From Terriglobia bacterium (lineage in GTDB: Bacteria; Acidobacteriota; Terriglobia; UBA7540), in NCBI GenBank assembly GCA_030036915.1, contig JASHSC010000069.1, forward strand, positions 1 to 15,686: a DNA stretch of 15,686 nt, given 5' to 3'. This document shows positions 7,381-15,111 of this stretch, piece after piece (the stretch's first letter is position 1; each line of letters begins with the position of its first letter). The position numbers and the translations under genes are program-made. The notes below the pieces were generated by a model. The model was not told the origin of the DNA and ran no database searches. It saw nothing but the letters and a program-made list of their open reading frames with translations.

Positions 7381-7384
7381 ATGT
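7360..7384. promoter_or_regulatory. Candidate operator dyad over the -10 region
   Basis: ACGTCATATAT (7360-7370) and ATATATTATGT (7374-7384) form an inverted repeat with 11-base arms and nine pairs, around the 3-base centre ACC. It covers the whole -10 region of the receptor promoter, where a dimeric repressor would block RNA polymerase. AT-rich promoters can form such dyads by chance, so this is a candidate only. Confidence 0.35.
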
Positions 7385-7407
7385 ATCTCCGGGTGTCTCC
7401 CAAAAAT

Positions 7408-7414
7408 GGAGGGG
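7408..7414 (+). promoter_or_regulatory. Shine-Dalgarno site fixing the receptor start
   Basis: GGAGGGG ends 4 bases before the ATG at 7419. The frame is open from 7350, but the upstream codon there is the TTG of the -35 box. The signal peptide begins at 7419, so that is the start. Confidence 0.75.
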
Positions 7415-7418
7415 AAAA

Positions 7419-10400
7419 ATGAAACAACCTAAAAAGGTTCGGAGATTCGCGTTCTGGGCGTTCGTGGTCGTAATCCTGGGTTTTTCATTCAGCAGCCTGG
7501 CTTCAGCGCAGAATGTTCTGATCAATGGCGCCTTTCATGGAATTGTGACTGACACGAGCGGTGCCGTCATTCCCGGCGCCAAGGTAACGGTAGTAAACCT
7601 AAGCAACGGTCTGCGGCGTGTGGCCACAGCAGACAAAGCGGGCTTTTACACCATCACGCAGTTGCCACCCGGTGAATATTCAGTTTCTGTGTCTGCGCAG
7701 GGGTTTTCGACGGTACTTCAATCGTCCGTGGAATTGCTCACTAACCAAGACCTGGAAGCTGATTACACTTTGAAAGTGGGTGGCACAACCCAGCAGGTCA
7801 CGGTTACGGGCGCGCCGCCCATGCTGCAAACCGCCAGCGCAAGCTTGGGAACGGTGGTTGGGTCGACAGAGGCGGTTGATCTTCCCTTAAACGGACGCCA
7901 GTTCACTCAGTTAATTCTCTTGACCCCCGGAGCCGCTCCCAAGGAGTCCTACCAAGCGACATACCAGGTCCCTGTGGTTGGTGCGGCTCGGATCAGCCCC
8001 TCGGTGAGCGGACAACAAGGTATGCAAGACAGTTTCACTATTGACGGAATCTGGGCGAACCAAGGCTTCAGTCCCAACTCGAACATCAATCCCCCGCCCG
8101 ACGCAATTGAAGAATTCAATGTTCAATCCCACATGGACGATGCGAAGTACAGCATCTCATCCGGGGCAAACGTTAATGTTGTGACGAAGTCTGGAGGTTC
8201 CAAAATCCACGGCGATGCCTGGGAGTTTTTGCGGAATTCGGCGTTGGATGCGGCCAATTTCTTTGACAATTTTGCGAACGAAGAGAAACCCGAATACCGG
8301 CAGAATCAATATGGATTGACGATTGGCGGCCCTGTGATGCTTCCCGGCTATGATGGCAGAAAAAAGCACACCTACTTTTTCGGCTACTGGGAGGGCTATC
8401 GCTATTCACAAGGTTTTACAGAATTTTCAAACGTGCCTACGGCCTCCGAATTAAGTGGCAATTTCTCTGACTTACTCACCGGTGCGCAAGCCACTGCAAA
8501 TGGACAGCCATTGGTCGATGATTTAGGTCGACCTGTCATGGTAGGTGCCATCTATAATCCATATAGTGGCCGTAATGTGACGGCCGGGCAAGTTGACCCT
8601 GTAACGGGTTTGACGGCGACGAGTTCTGGAATCGTGCGGGATCCCTTTTCGGGCAACGTCATTCCCGGGACCTTGGTGCCCGCCCAAGCGTTAACCTATC
8701 TGCAGGCCTTTTACCCGGCTGCTAATTACGGTCCCCAGGGAAATCACTTCCCCAACTTCACGACGGTCAGCGACGAAGATACCACCTCGGACGAATTTGG
8801 TGCGGGCTTAGACCACACTTTTGCCAACAATGATATGCTGAGTGGAAAGTTCTACTTTAGTCAACCCAGGACGCTTCAACCTTACGCTTTGCTGATTGGA
8901 GCTCAAATTAATTTCGATCCTGCCCGACTGGTCTCACTGGCTTATACCCATCTTTTCAGTCCCACGCTAATCGCAAGCTTTCACTTTGGTTACAGCTATG
9001 AAGACCTCGGGCGCTATGACCTGCCTGCCGGACTCACGCTTCTCAACGCCACTGGCCAAGCTCCTGTTCAGGAGATTCAGAAGGCTTTTGACGAGGTCCC
9101 GCTTATCAGTCTCGCACCCCGCCTAACCGGCACACAGCAAGGTAACGTTCCGCTGGGGCCGGGGCGAACCCACGAATTTACCGCGGATATTCAGAAGGTT
9201 CATGGATCGCATACGTTTGGCGTCGGCCTGTTGTACATGCGCATTCATGACTACACTAATGGATGGAGCACAAGCTGGGGTTTTGATCAATATCCATCCA
9301 GCGGAATCTACGGGGCGAGCACGAATGTCTCGAGCACGGGTGATGGACTCGCCAGCATGCTTTTGAACTTACCCTCGAGTCTGAGTGCAAACTTCGGCCT
9401 CACCGCCGCGAATCTCACCTCAAACTGGTTGGGGGCGTACGTGCAAGATAAGTGGCAAGCCACGAAGAAGCTGAGTTTTCAATTTGGCTTGCGATGGGAC
9501 ATTGAAACCCCGCCGCATTATCTCGATAATGACTTCACGATGTGGAACACAAATTGCCCGATGGGGACCTATACAAGCACGCAACAGATTGAGGCCGTTG
9601 AGGAAGCTTGTTTGCTGATGCCGGTTTCCTACGTCTTGCAGCCAACCGCTACCAACCCCACTCCTCTTACCTGGCCAACTCCCAACGCTCGCACTACGCT
9701 GTTTGATCCAAGAGAGAATGGTTGGCAGCCTCGCTTCGGGTTTGCTTACTCGGTGCGGCCGCGTACGGTGCTTCGCGGAGCATTCGCGATCTTTGACGAT
9801 CACAGCTTCTTCAATATGGAGGCGCAAGACTCGCGAGCGGGGTGGCCCTTCGGCGGGACAACCGCTCTTTCAAGTCTAAATCGAGGGATTATCTCCTCCT
9901 CCTCAATAACGTTCAGTAATCCGCCTTCGTTGGCTATCTATCAGCCTCCCCTCAATACCAGTACCGTTGTCCTCAACCGGGCTACGGAGCCAAATGGCAA
10001 AATCCCTTATGCCATGGAATACAACATCGGCGTGGAACACCAGATCACCAACAACATGACGTTGTCGGTGAATTACGTCGGCTCGCAAGACCGCGATTTG
10101 TGGGGGGACGTTGGCTATAATCAGCCCCTCCCCAGCGCGATGGGACCCAATGCTATTCCGGGTGGAGAACCGTTCCCGTTTCTCTCGGGCGTGATCCAAG
10201 CTAACTATAATATATTTCCCGCCAATTACAACGGTCTCCAAGCTAGGCTTGAGAAGCGGTTTTCACAGGGTCTTACCCTTCTCACATCGTATACGTATTC
10301 AAAATGCTTGGATGAGTATTCCGGAGATTACGTCACTCATCCGCAAAACACATACGACCTGAGGGCGGAATACGGTGTCTGCGACTACAACTTCCCCCAC

Positions 10401-10979
10401 ATCTTAAGTTTTAGTTACGCCTACCAATTGCCGTTTGGGCGCGGGATGCGCTTCGCGAGTGGGGTAAGCCGAGGCTTAGACACCTTAATCGGAAGCTGGA
10501 ACCTCGGCGGCATCCTGAGCGCTTACAGCGGGGCACCCTTCGGCGTATACCTGAATTTTGACAATGCCAACGCTGGGGAAACCGATCGGGCTAATCTTGT
10601 GGCAGGTTGTCAGTTGGTACCCTCTGGATTCCAGCAAGACCCACAGCATTGGTACAATCCTGCATGCTTCACGGTACCTCCAGCGTATACTTTCGGTGAT
10701 GCCGCAAGAAATTCTCTCCGGGGACCAGATTACCTGGATTGGGATTTTTCGCTGTACAAAAATTTCAAACTGACCGAGTCGAAGACGCTTCAGTTCCGGG
10801 CGGAGTTTTTGAACCTTCTGAATCGTGTGAACTTTACGCCTCCGGGCGGTACTTCCTACGGCTCCTCTGCCGAACTGGGAGGTACCGAGGGAACGGATGT
10901 GTCCACCCCAACTTTCATGGAAATAACTAGTGCGGCGCCGGCGAGGGAAATTCAATTTGCGTTAAAGTTTCTATTCTAG
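7419..10979 (+). CDS. Oar-type TonB-dependent receptor with carboxypeptidase-regulatory-like domain
   Basis: A 1186-residue outer-membrane beta-barrel protein of the large receptor family expanded in Acidobacteriota. A signal peptide spans about 1-30, with a likely cut after ALASA-type SLASA before QN. A carboxypeptidase-regulatory-like beta domain follows (about 37-120: GIVTDTSGAVIPGAKVTVVN and later LPPGEYSVSVSAQGF). The plug domain has the family hallmark DLPLNGRQFTQLILLTPG (154-171), then DSFTIDGIW and NVVTKSGGSKIHGDAWEFLR. The rest is a barrel of alternating aromatic strands with ALRGAFAIFDDHSFF-like and YTYSKCLDEYSGDY-like segments, ending in FALKFLF with a terminal Phe, as is usual for outer-membrane barrels. 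Such proteins are assumed to import large substrates, often glycans or peptides, using TonB energy. No SusD-like partner or TonB/ExbB/ExbD genes are nearby. GC content is visibly lower than in the genes to the left. Confidence 0.92.
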   Translation: MKQPKKVRRFAFWAFVVVILGFSFSSLASAQNVLINGAFHGIVTDTSGAVIPGAKVTVVNLSNGLRRVATADKAGFYTITQLPPGEYSVSVSAQGFSTVLQSSVELLTNQDLEADYTLKVGGTTQQVTVTGAPPMLQTASASLGTVVGSTEAVDLPLNGRQFTQLILLTPGAAPKESYQATYQVPVVGAARISPSVSGQQGMQDSFTIDGIWANQGFSPNSNINPPPDAIEEFNVQSHMDDAKYSISSGANVNVVTKSGGSKIHGDAWEFLRNSALDAANFFDNFANEEKPEYRQNQYGLTIGGPVMLPGYDGRKKHTYFFGYWEGYRYSQGFTEFSNVPTASELSGNFSDLLTGAQATANGQPLVDDLGRPVMVGAIYNPYSGRNVTAGQVDPVTGLTATSSGIVRDPFSGNVIPGTLVPAQALTYLQAFYPAANYGPQGNHFPNFTTVSDEDTTSDEFGAGLDHTFANNDMLSGKFYFSQPRTLQPYALLIGAQINFDPARLVSLAYTHLFSPTLIASFHFGYSYEDLGRYDLPAGLTLLNATGQAPVQEIQKAFDEVPLISLAPRLTGTQQGNVPLGPGRTHEFTADIQKVHGSHTFGVGLLYMRIHDYTNGWSTSWGFDQYPSSGIYGASTNVSSTGDGLASMLLNLPSSLSANFGLTAANLTSNWLGAYVQDKWQATKKLSFQFGLRWDIETPPHYLDNDFTMWNTNCPMGTYTSTQQIEAVEEACLLMPVSYVLQPTATNPTPLTWPTPNARTTLFDPRENGWQPRFGFAYSVRPRTVLRGAFAIFDDHSFFNMEAQDSRAGWPFGGTTALSSLNRGIISSSSITFSNPPSLAIYQPPLNTSTVVLNRATEPNGKIPYAMEYNIGVEHQITNNMTLSVNYVGSQDRDLWGDVGYNQPLPSAMGPNAIPGGEPFPFLSGVIQANYNIFPANYNGLQARLEKRFSQGLTLLTSYTYSKCLDEYSGDYVTHPQNTYDLRAEYGVCDYNFPHILSFSYAYQLPFGRGMRFASGVSRGLDTLIGSWNLGGILSAYSGAPFGVYLNFDNANAGETDRANLVAGCQLVPSGFQQDPQHWYNPACFTVPPAYTFGDAARNSLRGPDYLDWDFSLYKNFKLTESKTLQFRAEFLNLLNRVNFTPPGGTSYGSSAELGGTEGTDVSTPTFMEITSAAPAREIQFALKFLF

Positions 10980-11089
10980 GAGTCAGTCGGAGTTAAGCAA
11001 CGTCGAAAGCAGAACCAATAAGTTACGAATGATGCGAGGTTCGGAACCTGTTGATTCGACGTCAAACGAATTCTATCTCCGACCGACTC
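10980..11089. repeat. Nested inverted-repeat block directly after the receptor stop
   Basis: Three stems nest in order. The outer arms are GAGTCAGTCGGAG (10980-10992) and CTCCGACCGACTC (11077-11089), 13 bases with one mismatch. The middle arms are ACGTCGAA (11000-11007) and TTCGACGT (11055-11062), perfect. The innermost is the near-palindrome AGGTTCGGAACCT (11037-11049). The outer arm begins on the base after the stop codon. It could be a structured 3' end, an RNA, or a small non-coding element. No T-tract follows, so it is not a classical terminator. Confidence 0.5.
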
Positions 11090-11483
11090 GTAGGTTCTAC
11101 AGCGACGGCAATCCGATGTACCGTTCGAATCGTATCGGGAGTAGCCAACCAATGAGCCGGAGCCGTAGTCGCCTTTAGAAAATGCGGGGACATGCATGAA
11201 AGGTACAAGTCAAGGGGAAACGGAGATTCCCGTTTACTCACGGAAAGAGGGGCGTCCCCCCGCGTGTGGCGGTAGTCAGAATTGTATGCGGCCTTCGATC
11301 ACTTGACGCGACTAACGGTACGGCAGCGTAGCCAGACATCCCGGACGGGCACCGACCTGCCCCAGCCCCCCTGCACGATTCCGAATCGCAGATGCCGAAT
11401 TCCGGGAAACCATAGGGACAGGGAAACATGCGGAGAGGGTATGGTTTCTCGTGGCATCCAGCCCCCTGCTGATGAACTCGCCT
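11090..11483. other. Gene-poor region with further palindromes
   Basis: No convincing gene on either strand, only short frames without a ribosome-binding site or domain. Palindromes are frequent: AAACGG/CCGTTT (11218-11223 with 11230-11235, 6-base loop) and CGATTC-C-GAATCG (11376-11388). The longest is CGGGAAACCATA (11403-11414) with TATGGTTTCTCG (11440-11451), 12 pairs including one G-T. That last hairpin lies 33 bases beyond the stop of the leftward gene at 11484 and might end its transcript. Confidence 0.4.
11403..11451 (-). terminator. Possible 3' hairpin of the minus-strand operon
   Basis: Arms of 12 bases (11403-11414 and 11440-11451) pair with a single G-T, around a 25-base purine-rich loop. 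It is the first strong hairpin after the stop of the secreted HExxH gene. The long loop and the lack of a T-run make an intrinsic terminator doubtful. Confidence 0.25.
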
Positions 11484-12491
11484 TCAATTCCCACCGCTCT
11501 TTGCCAGCTTCCGCAGATTATCCAAAGCTTCATCTTCGTTCCTGGCGCTCAAGGCGGTTTGCAGCGCGTCCAGCGTGGGTTTTAACGCGCGGTCCCTGGC
11601 AAGATAAATCTGGTACATGAGGGGATAATACTTCGTGTAGGTCTCATCAAACGCCAGCCCCGCGTTGTTGAGGACCGCCGGGCAGCGGTTGAAGGACTTG
11701 GATTCGGGCGTGATGGCCGTGCATTCCTGCTTTAGTTCGTCAAAGGCTTGCTGCTTTTGGGCCATTGCATCGCTCTCCGAGATTCGCCCGGCGTGAAAAT
11801 TGATGTATAACTGGCGCAAGCGGGCGAAAGAGCGATTCACAATTTCCGCCTTGCGGTCGAAAATCTCCGGCTCGCGTTGCAGGTTCAGATAAACCTGGGA
11901 ATTCTCGCCGAATTTTTCGCGAGCCACTTCCGCACCGGTCAGGAAGCCCGCCAAAGTGGCGGAGGCCTCGCCGAATTCCGCCGGCAAATTTTTCAACTCC
12001 TTGCTCGAATGGAAATCCTCGTGGGGTACGACCACGAGAAAGCGCTCCACCGACTCGTTGGCGAGAGAAGCGGAAAGTGGAGATTGGCCATTGCCCACGG
12101 CCTCCAGGGGATAAAAGAAGACGTCGTATTTGTGTTCATCCAGCGGGCAGCCGGCATTCGTTCCTGCGATGAGCTGGAGTTTTTCATAGGACTCAGGAAG
12201 CTCAAATTTGCCGGTAAAGTAACAGCGGTAGGAGACCGCGCTTTCCGTCGTTTGCTTCTTGAAGCTTTTCGTCCGCCGGAAGCCCAGTTTTCTTTCCAGG
12301 CGCTTGACGGCAGTCACCAGATCCTGGGAATTATCGCTGCCCGGATTTTGGGGAACGCCGGTAGTCCACGCCAGGACCGGGGGGAGCATGAAGAGGGCGG
12401 CAATGAACAGGCACAACGCGGATCTGCACACGACTAGGGATAGTGTGCGGCGGAGACGAAGAGGGCAAACGCTTTCTTTTTGAGTCTTCAC
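11484..12491 (-). CDS. Secreted or membrane-anchored protein of unknown function with HExxH motif
   Basis: A 335-residue protein with a long basic N-terminus and a hydrophobic segment (about 17-41) that can be a signal peptide or an anchor. The mature part contains FLVVVPHEDFHSSKEL (151-166): HEDFH (157-161) fits the zinc-protease HExxH pattern, and AEFGEASATL (171-180) offers Glu172 or Glu175 as a third ligand, as in gluzincins. The layout vaguely recalls bacterial predicted aminopeptidases with a late Glu helix, but I cannot name the family. The C-terminal half is largely helical with a YYPLMYQIYLARDRALKP stretch (about residues 291-308). The start is a GTG without a clear Shine-Dalgarno site, 32 bases behind the mgtC-family gene, so translation may be coupled. 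Activity as a protease is inference from the motif alone. Confidence 0.7.
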   Translation of the reverse strand: MKTQKESVCPLRLRRTLSLVVCRSALCLFIAALFMLPPVLAWTTGVPQNPGSDNSQDLVTAVKRLERKLGFRRTKSFKKQTTESAVSYRCYFTGKFELPESYEKLQLIAGTNAGCPLDEHKYDVFFYPLEAVGNGQSPLSASLANESVERFLVVVPHEDFHSSKELKNLPAEFGEASATLAGFLTGAEVAREKFGENSQVYLNLQREPEIFDRKAEIVNRSFARLRQLYINFHAGRISESDAMAQKQQAFDELKQECTAITPESKSFNRCPAVLNNAGLAFDETYTKYYPLMYQIYLARDRALKPTLDALQTALSARNEDEALDNLRKLAKSGGN

Positions 12492-12523
12492 GATTTCAGA
12501 AACAATCAGTTATCCCACCGGTT

Positions 12524-13219
12524 CTACGAGATCTTCCATTGCGCGGCCACGACGCGCGAATCGGTCATCAGGTCACGCAGAAAGGGCGGGGTTTCTGAAA
12601 TCTCGCTTCCGCGCCAACCCAATCTGAATTGCATTTCGCGCCGCCGAGTTTCGCTAATGTAAGCGACGGACAATAAATTAACCCGGTAGCCGGCTTTTCG
12701 AGCCGTGGCCCGAATCTCTTCCTGCCGAGGTTCATCGTGTTCCGTGGTTAAGAGCAGCGTCCCGTGCCTTTCCTGGATCACGCTGTAGTCAAGCCTCCGC
12801 AGCCCGGAGAGCGCGAACATTCCAAGGGCAAATGCTGCCAATCCCAATCCGACCTGCCCGCCCCCAAAGCACAGACCAATGACCGTAACGAACCAGAGTG
12901 TGGCGGCAGTTGTAACCCCCAGAACGAGATTATCGCGACGCAGAATGGCTCCGGCACCTATAAAGCCAACGCCGGTCAAGATGCCGAGGGGCAAGCGCAT
13001 CAGATCGAGCGTTACAAAGGAGTCTGAGGGCTTCCCATTCGAAGCCATGAGCAGATTGGCTTGAATCATGGCGATTGCGGCCGCCAAACATACCAGGATG
13101 GTGGTTCGGAATCCGGCCGCACGGCCATGCTCCCCGCGGTCCAGGCCCAGTAGTCCTCCCGCCAAAGCCGAGAGCGCCAAACGAAACGCGATGTCATGCC
13201 AGGTAATTGTTACGGGCAT
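12524..13219 (-). CDS. MgtC/SapB family inner-membrane protein
   Basis: A 231-residue protein with about four to five membrane segments in the first 140 residues. It carries the MgtC family signatures LSALAGGLLGLDRGEHGRAAGFRT (starting at residue 16) and LPLGILTGVGFIGAGAIL (76-93), then TTAATLWFV. The C-terminal soluble part (about 150-231) resembles the small regulatory domain found in longer members. MgtC proteins support growth in low magnesium and in some pathogens inhibit the F-type ATP synthase; in free-living bacteria the role is unclear. The start ATG has AAGGAGAGG upstream at normal spacing. No M-box or similar riboswitch was recognised in the leader. The secreted HExxH gene follows after 32 bases, probably in the same transcript. 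Confidence 0.9.
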   Translation of the reverse strand: MPVTITWHDIAFRLALSALAGGLLGLDRGEHGRAAGFRTTILVCLAAAIAMIQANLLMASNGKPSDSFVTLDLMRLPLGILTGVGFIGAGAILRRDNLVLGVTTAATLWFVTVIGLCFGGGQVGLGLAAFALGMFALSGLRRLDYSVIQERHGTLLLTTEHDEPRQEEIRATARKAGYRVNLLSVAYISETRRREMQFRLGWRGSEISETPPFLRDLMTDSRVVAAQWKIS

Positions 13220-13237
13220 TGATCCTCTCCTTCAGGC

Positions 13238-13264
13238 AAGGTGTGAAGAAAGTCCCAAGGTGTG
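13238..13264. promoter_or_regulatory. Direct repeat in the mgtC-family leader
   Basis: AAGGTGTG occurs at 13238-13245 and again at 13257-13264, 19 bases apart, close to two helical turns. It lies 19-45 bases upstream of the mgtC-family start codon and could bind a tandem regulator. Eight-base repeats arise by chance fairly often, so support is weak. Confidence 0.2.
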
Positions 13265-13310
13265 CTCTTTAACTCTTACCAAGAATTACGAAATGAACTG
13301 ACGGTAGGAA

Positions 13311-13363
13311 TTGTAGCGGCGCCCTGTGAGCGCCGAAAACGAGGGTCGCAGACCGCCACTACA
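13311..13363. repeat. REP/MITE-like imperfect inverted repeat
   Basis: The ends TGTAGCGGCG (13312-13321) and CGCCACTACA (13354-13363) are inverted with one G-T-type mismatch. Inside are two hairpins: CGGCGC/GCGCCG (13317-13322 with 13330-13335, 7-base loop) and GGTC-GCA-GACC (13344-13354). TGTAG(C/T)GGCG-ended elements of this length are a common style of interspersed repeat in Acidobacteriota. It lies in the 5' region of the mgtC-family gene. Confidence 0.5.
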
Positions 13364-13377
13364 GAAATATTTTCACA

Positions 13378-13781
13378 TCATTTTGTAATCCACAATAGTC
13401 CCGATAATAGGCCCGGCGCGGTCTCATACTTCCAAGCCTCTGTATTCTGCGGAATTATTGCGCGTGTGTCCAGTGCGGCGTTCTTAATTCCCTGTGCGTC
13501 AGCTCGCACCGCTGCATCATCCTCAGTATTCTGCCAGGTTCTGAAGTCATTGCCATTAAGCAACTAAAGTTGGCGAATTGCTTGTAGTGATTGCCCAGAT
13601 ATTCAGCAAATGCCCGGTCGGCAGCGAGACTGTTGTTCCGGAGAGTGCCGAATGGGTCACTGCTCTGCATCGCGAGATGGACAACGCGCGACGCGAACGC
13701 TTGAGTTTGGGACTTGACTCCACGAAAGCGACCATCCTCTCGGCCTACCATAGGAAAAATTTCATGTAACCTGTTCCATGC
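13378..13781 (-). pseudogene. Decayed hypothetical gene with a frameshift
   Basis: Two minus-strand frames read like parts of one protein. The first (13781 down to about 13566) gives HEIFPMVGREDGRFRG and later AADRAFAEYLGNHYKQFANF. The second (13563-13378) gives LNGNDFRTWQNTEDDAAVRA and YETAPGLLSGLLWITK, ending in TGA. A one-base shift near 13565, beside a TAG in the second frame, separates them. In the first frame a TGA at 13782-13784 and no ribosome-binding site stand upstream, so the 5' end is also lost. The product is not recognised. The reading depends on both stretches looking protein-like; a database search would decide. Confidence 0.4.
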
Positions 13782-13830
13782 TCAGGTGCCGAAGAGGTTA
13801 TCAGCACGCCGCCGGCGATCGCGTAGTGGC

Positions 13831-13956
13831 TCACTTCGGCGCAAAGTCGAGCGCGTAGACATCGGAATTCTGGCGGAAGATGATAACGAGCGGATTATCC
13901 TGAGGGTTGAGGCCGGTAAACGTGTATCGGCTCACATCTGCGCGCAAAAACTGCTT
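13831..13956 (-). pseudogene. C-terminal remnant of an unknown protein
   Basis: A 41-codon minus-strand stretch, KQFLRADVSRYTFTGLNPQD and on to SDVYALDFAPK, ends in TGA. It has the alternating pattern of a beta-rich protein tail, but its upstream part is cut off where the Rhs-like sequence begins near 13964 on the opposite strand. The junction suggests a rearrangement or an insertion. I do not recognise the family, and it could be a chance open frame. Confidence 0.3.
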
Positions 13957-13963
13957 ACGGCGG

Positions 13964-15111
13964 GCGGCGGGCAATTTGCTCTCTGATGGAAATTGTTCCT
14001 ATACTTACGATGGCGAGGAGAGGATCACCACGGCCACCTGCATGGGTACGACCACGACGTATTTCTACAATGGCGAGGGGCAGCGCGTCGCCAAGGCTGT
14101 AGGCAATACGGTAAGCGAGGAGTACGTCTACGATCCCGAAGGGGAACTTGTCTCCGCCTACGGACCCTACCCGAATTCCACCTGGCTGCGAGACGAGATT
14201 TACGCGGGCGGCATGTGGGAACCTACACCAACGGCACGACGTATTTCACCCAAGCCGACTGGCTGGGCACCGAGCGCGCCCGCACCGACGTGTACGGCAA
14301 CCTCTGCGGCACCGCCACCAGTCAGCCGTTTGGTGACAATGCCGTCTCCGGCGGCTGTTTCTCCATGAGCCACAATTTCTTCACCGGCAAAGAACGAGAC
14401 TCCGAATCCGGAAACGACTACTTCGGGGCGAGATACTATGCCTCCTCTATGGGCAGGTTCTTGAGCCCCGATCCGTTACTAAACAGCGGCCGTCCCGAAA
14501 ATCCGCAGACGTGGAATCGATATAGCTATGCGTTGAATAGTCCGTTGATTGTTACTGACCCGATAGGATTATACAACCTGGTAAACACTTGTGCTTCTGA
14601 TGCCAAGAAATGTAATAAGGCGTTCGCCCAGAATGCTAAGAACCTCAAGAATGCAATCAGCGCTTTAACATCAGCGGTCAACGGGCTCAAGGACGGAGCT
14701 CAAAAGACGGCATTGCAGGCATCCTTGCAAGCACTTGGAACTGAGAACGATGGAAATAATGTCGATGTTAAGTTTGGAACGAACGCTGACGGTGCCGCAG
14801 GGAATACTGCTCTTTCGGTTGATAGTGCGGGCAATTTAGACTTCACGATCGCGCTTGATCCGAGCAAGAATCCGTGGGATCCAAGCAGTGGCTCGTTCGA
14901 TCTAGCTATCAATGCCGCTCACGAAGGTACACATGTAGCGGATGATAGCGATCCGCGATTCGCTAATCTCACGACAACCTTGAGCCCATTCTCCTCGGAG
15001 TACCGTGGTTATCGAACCTTGGCCTATGCTACGTCGGCATTCGGGCAGCCATCCCTCAGTTACGGTAACGGCCGGTATCTGATCTGGAACGGCAGTTGGA
15101 CGAACAAGTAG
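13964..15111 (+). pseudogene. 5'-truncated, frameshifted Rhs/YD-repeat gene with HExxH C-terminal tip
   Basis: The left part (13964 to about 14212) encodes YD-repeat text: AAGNLLSDGN, SYTYDGEERIT, YFYNGEGQRVAK and WLRDEIYAGG. The right part continues one frame over from 14212 with HVGTYTNGTTYFTQADWLG. It then reaches the conserved Rhs core end FFTGKERDSESGNDYFGARY, MGRFLSPDPL and NRYSYALNSPLIVTDPIGLY. Loss of one base near 14210 explains the shift. The large N-terminal repeat region is missing. After the core comes a variable tip (14566-15111, about 181 residues) with lower GC. It contains AAHEGTHVADDSDPR (HEGTH at 14920-14934) and SEYRGYRTLAY, whose Glu lies 26 residues after the first His, a plausible zincin site. 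Rhs proteins deliver such tips as toxins between cells; this copy is probably inactive unless the shift is an assembly error. No immunity gene is recognised behind it. Confidence 0.75.

Noticed and set aside
10992..10998. GTTAAGC resembling an integron attC core site
   Set aside because: The matching RYYYAAC partner would fall inside the receptor gene, no cassette arrangement or integrase is seen, and the seven-base degenerate motif is common.
11118..11135. GTTCGAATC like a tRNA T-loop
   Set aside because: The flanking bases do not form a five-pair T stem, and no acceptor or anticodon arm can be drawn around it.
11303..11308. TTGACG as a promoter -35 box
   Set aside because: No acceptable -10 box lies 16-18 bases downstream and no gene follows on the plus strand.
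14205..14215. Programmed -1 frameshift in the Rhs core
   Set aside because: The bases here do not fit an X XXY YYZ slippery heptamer, and the gene is also truncated at its 5' end, so decay or an assembly error is more likely.
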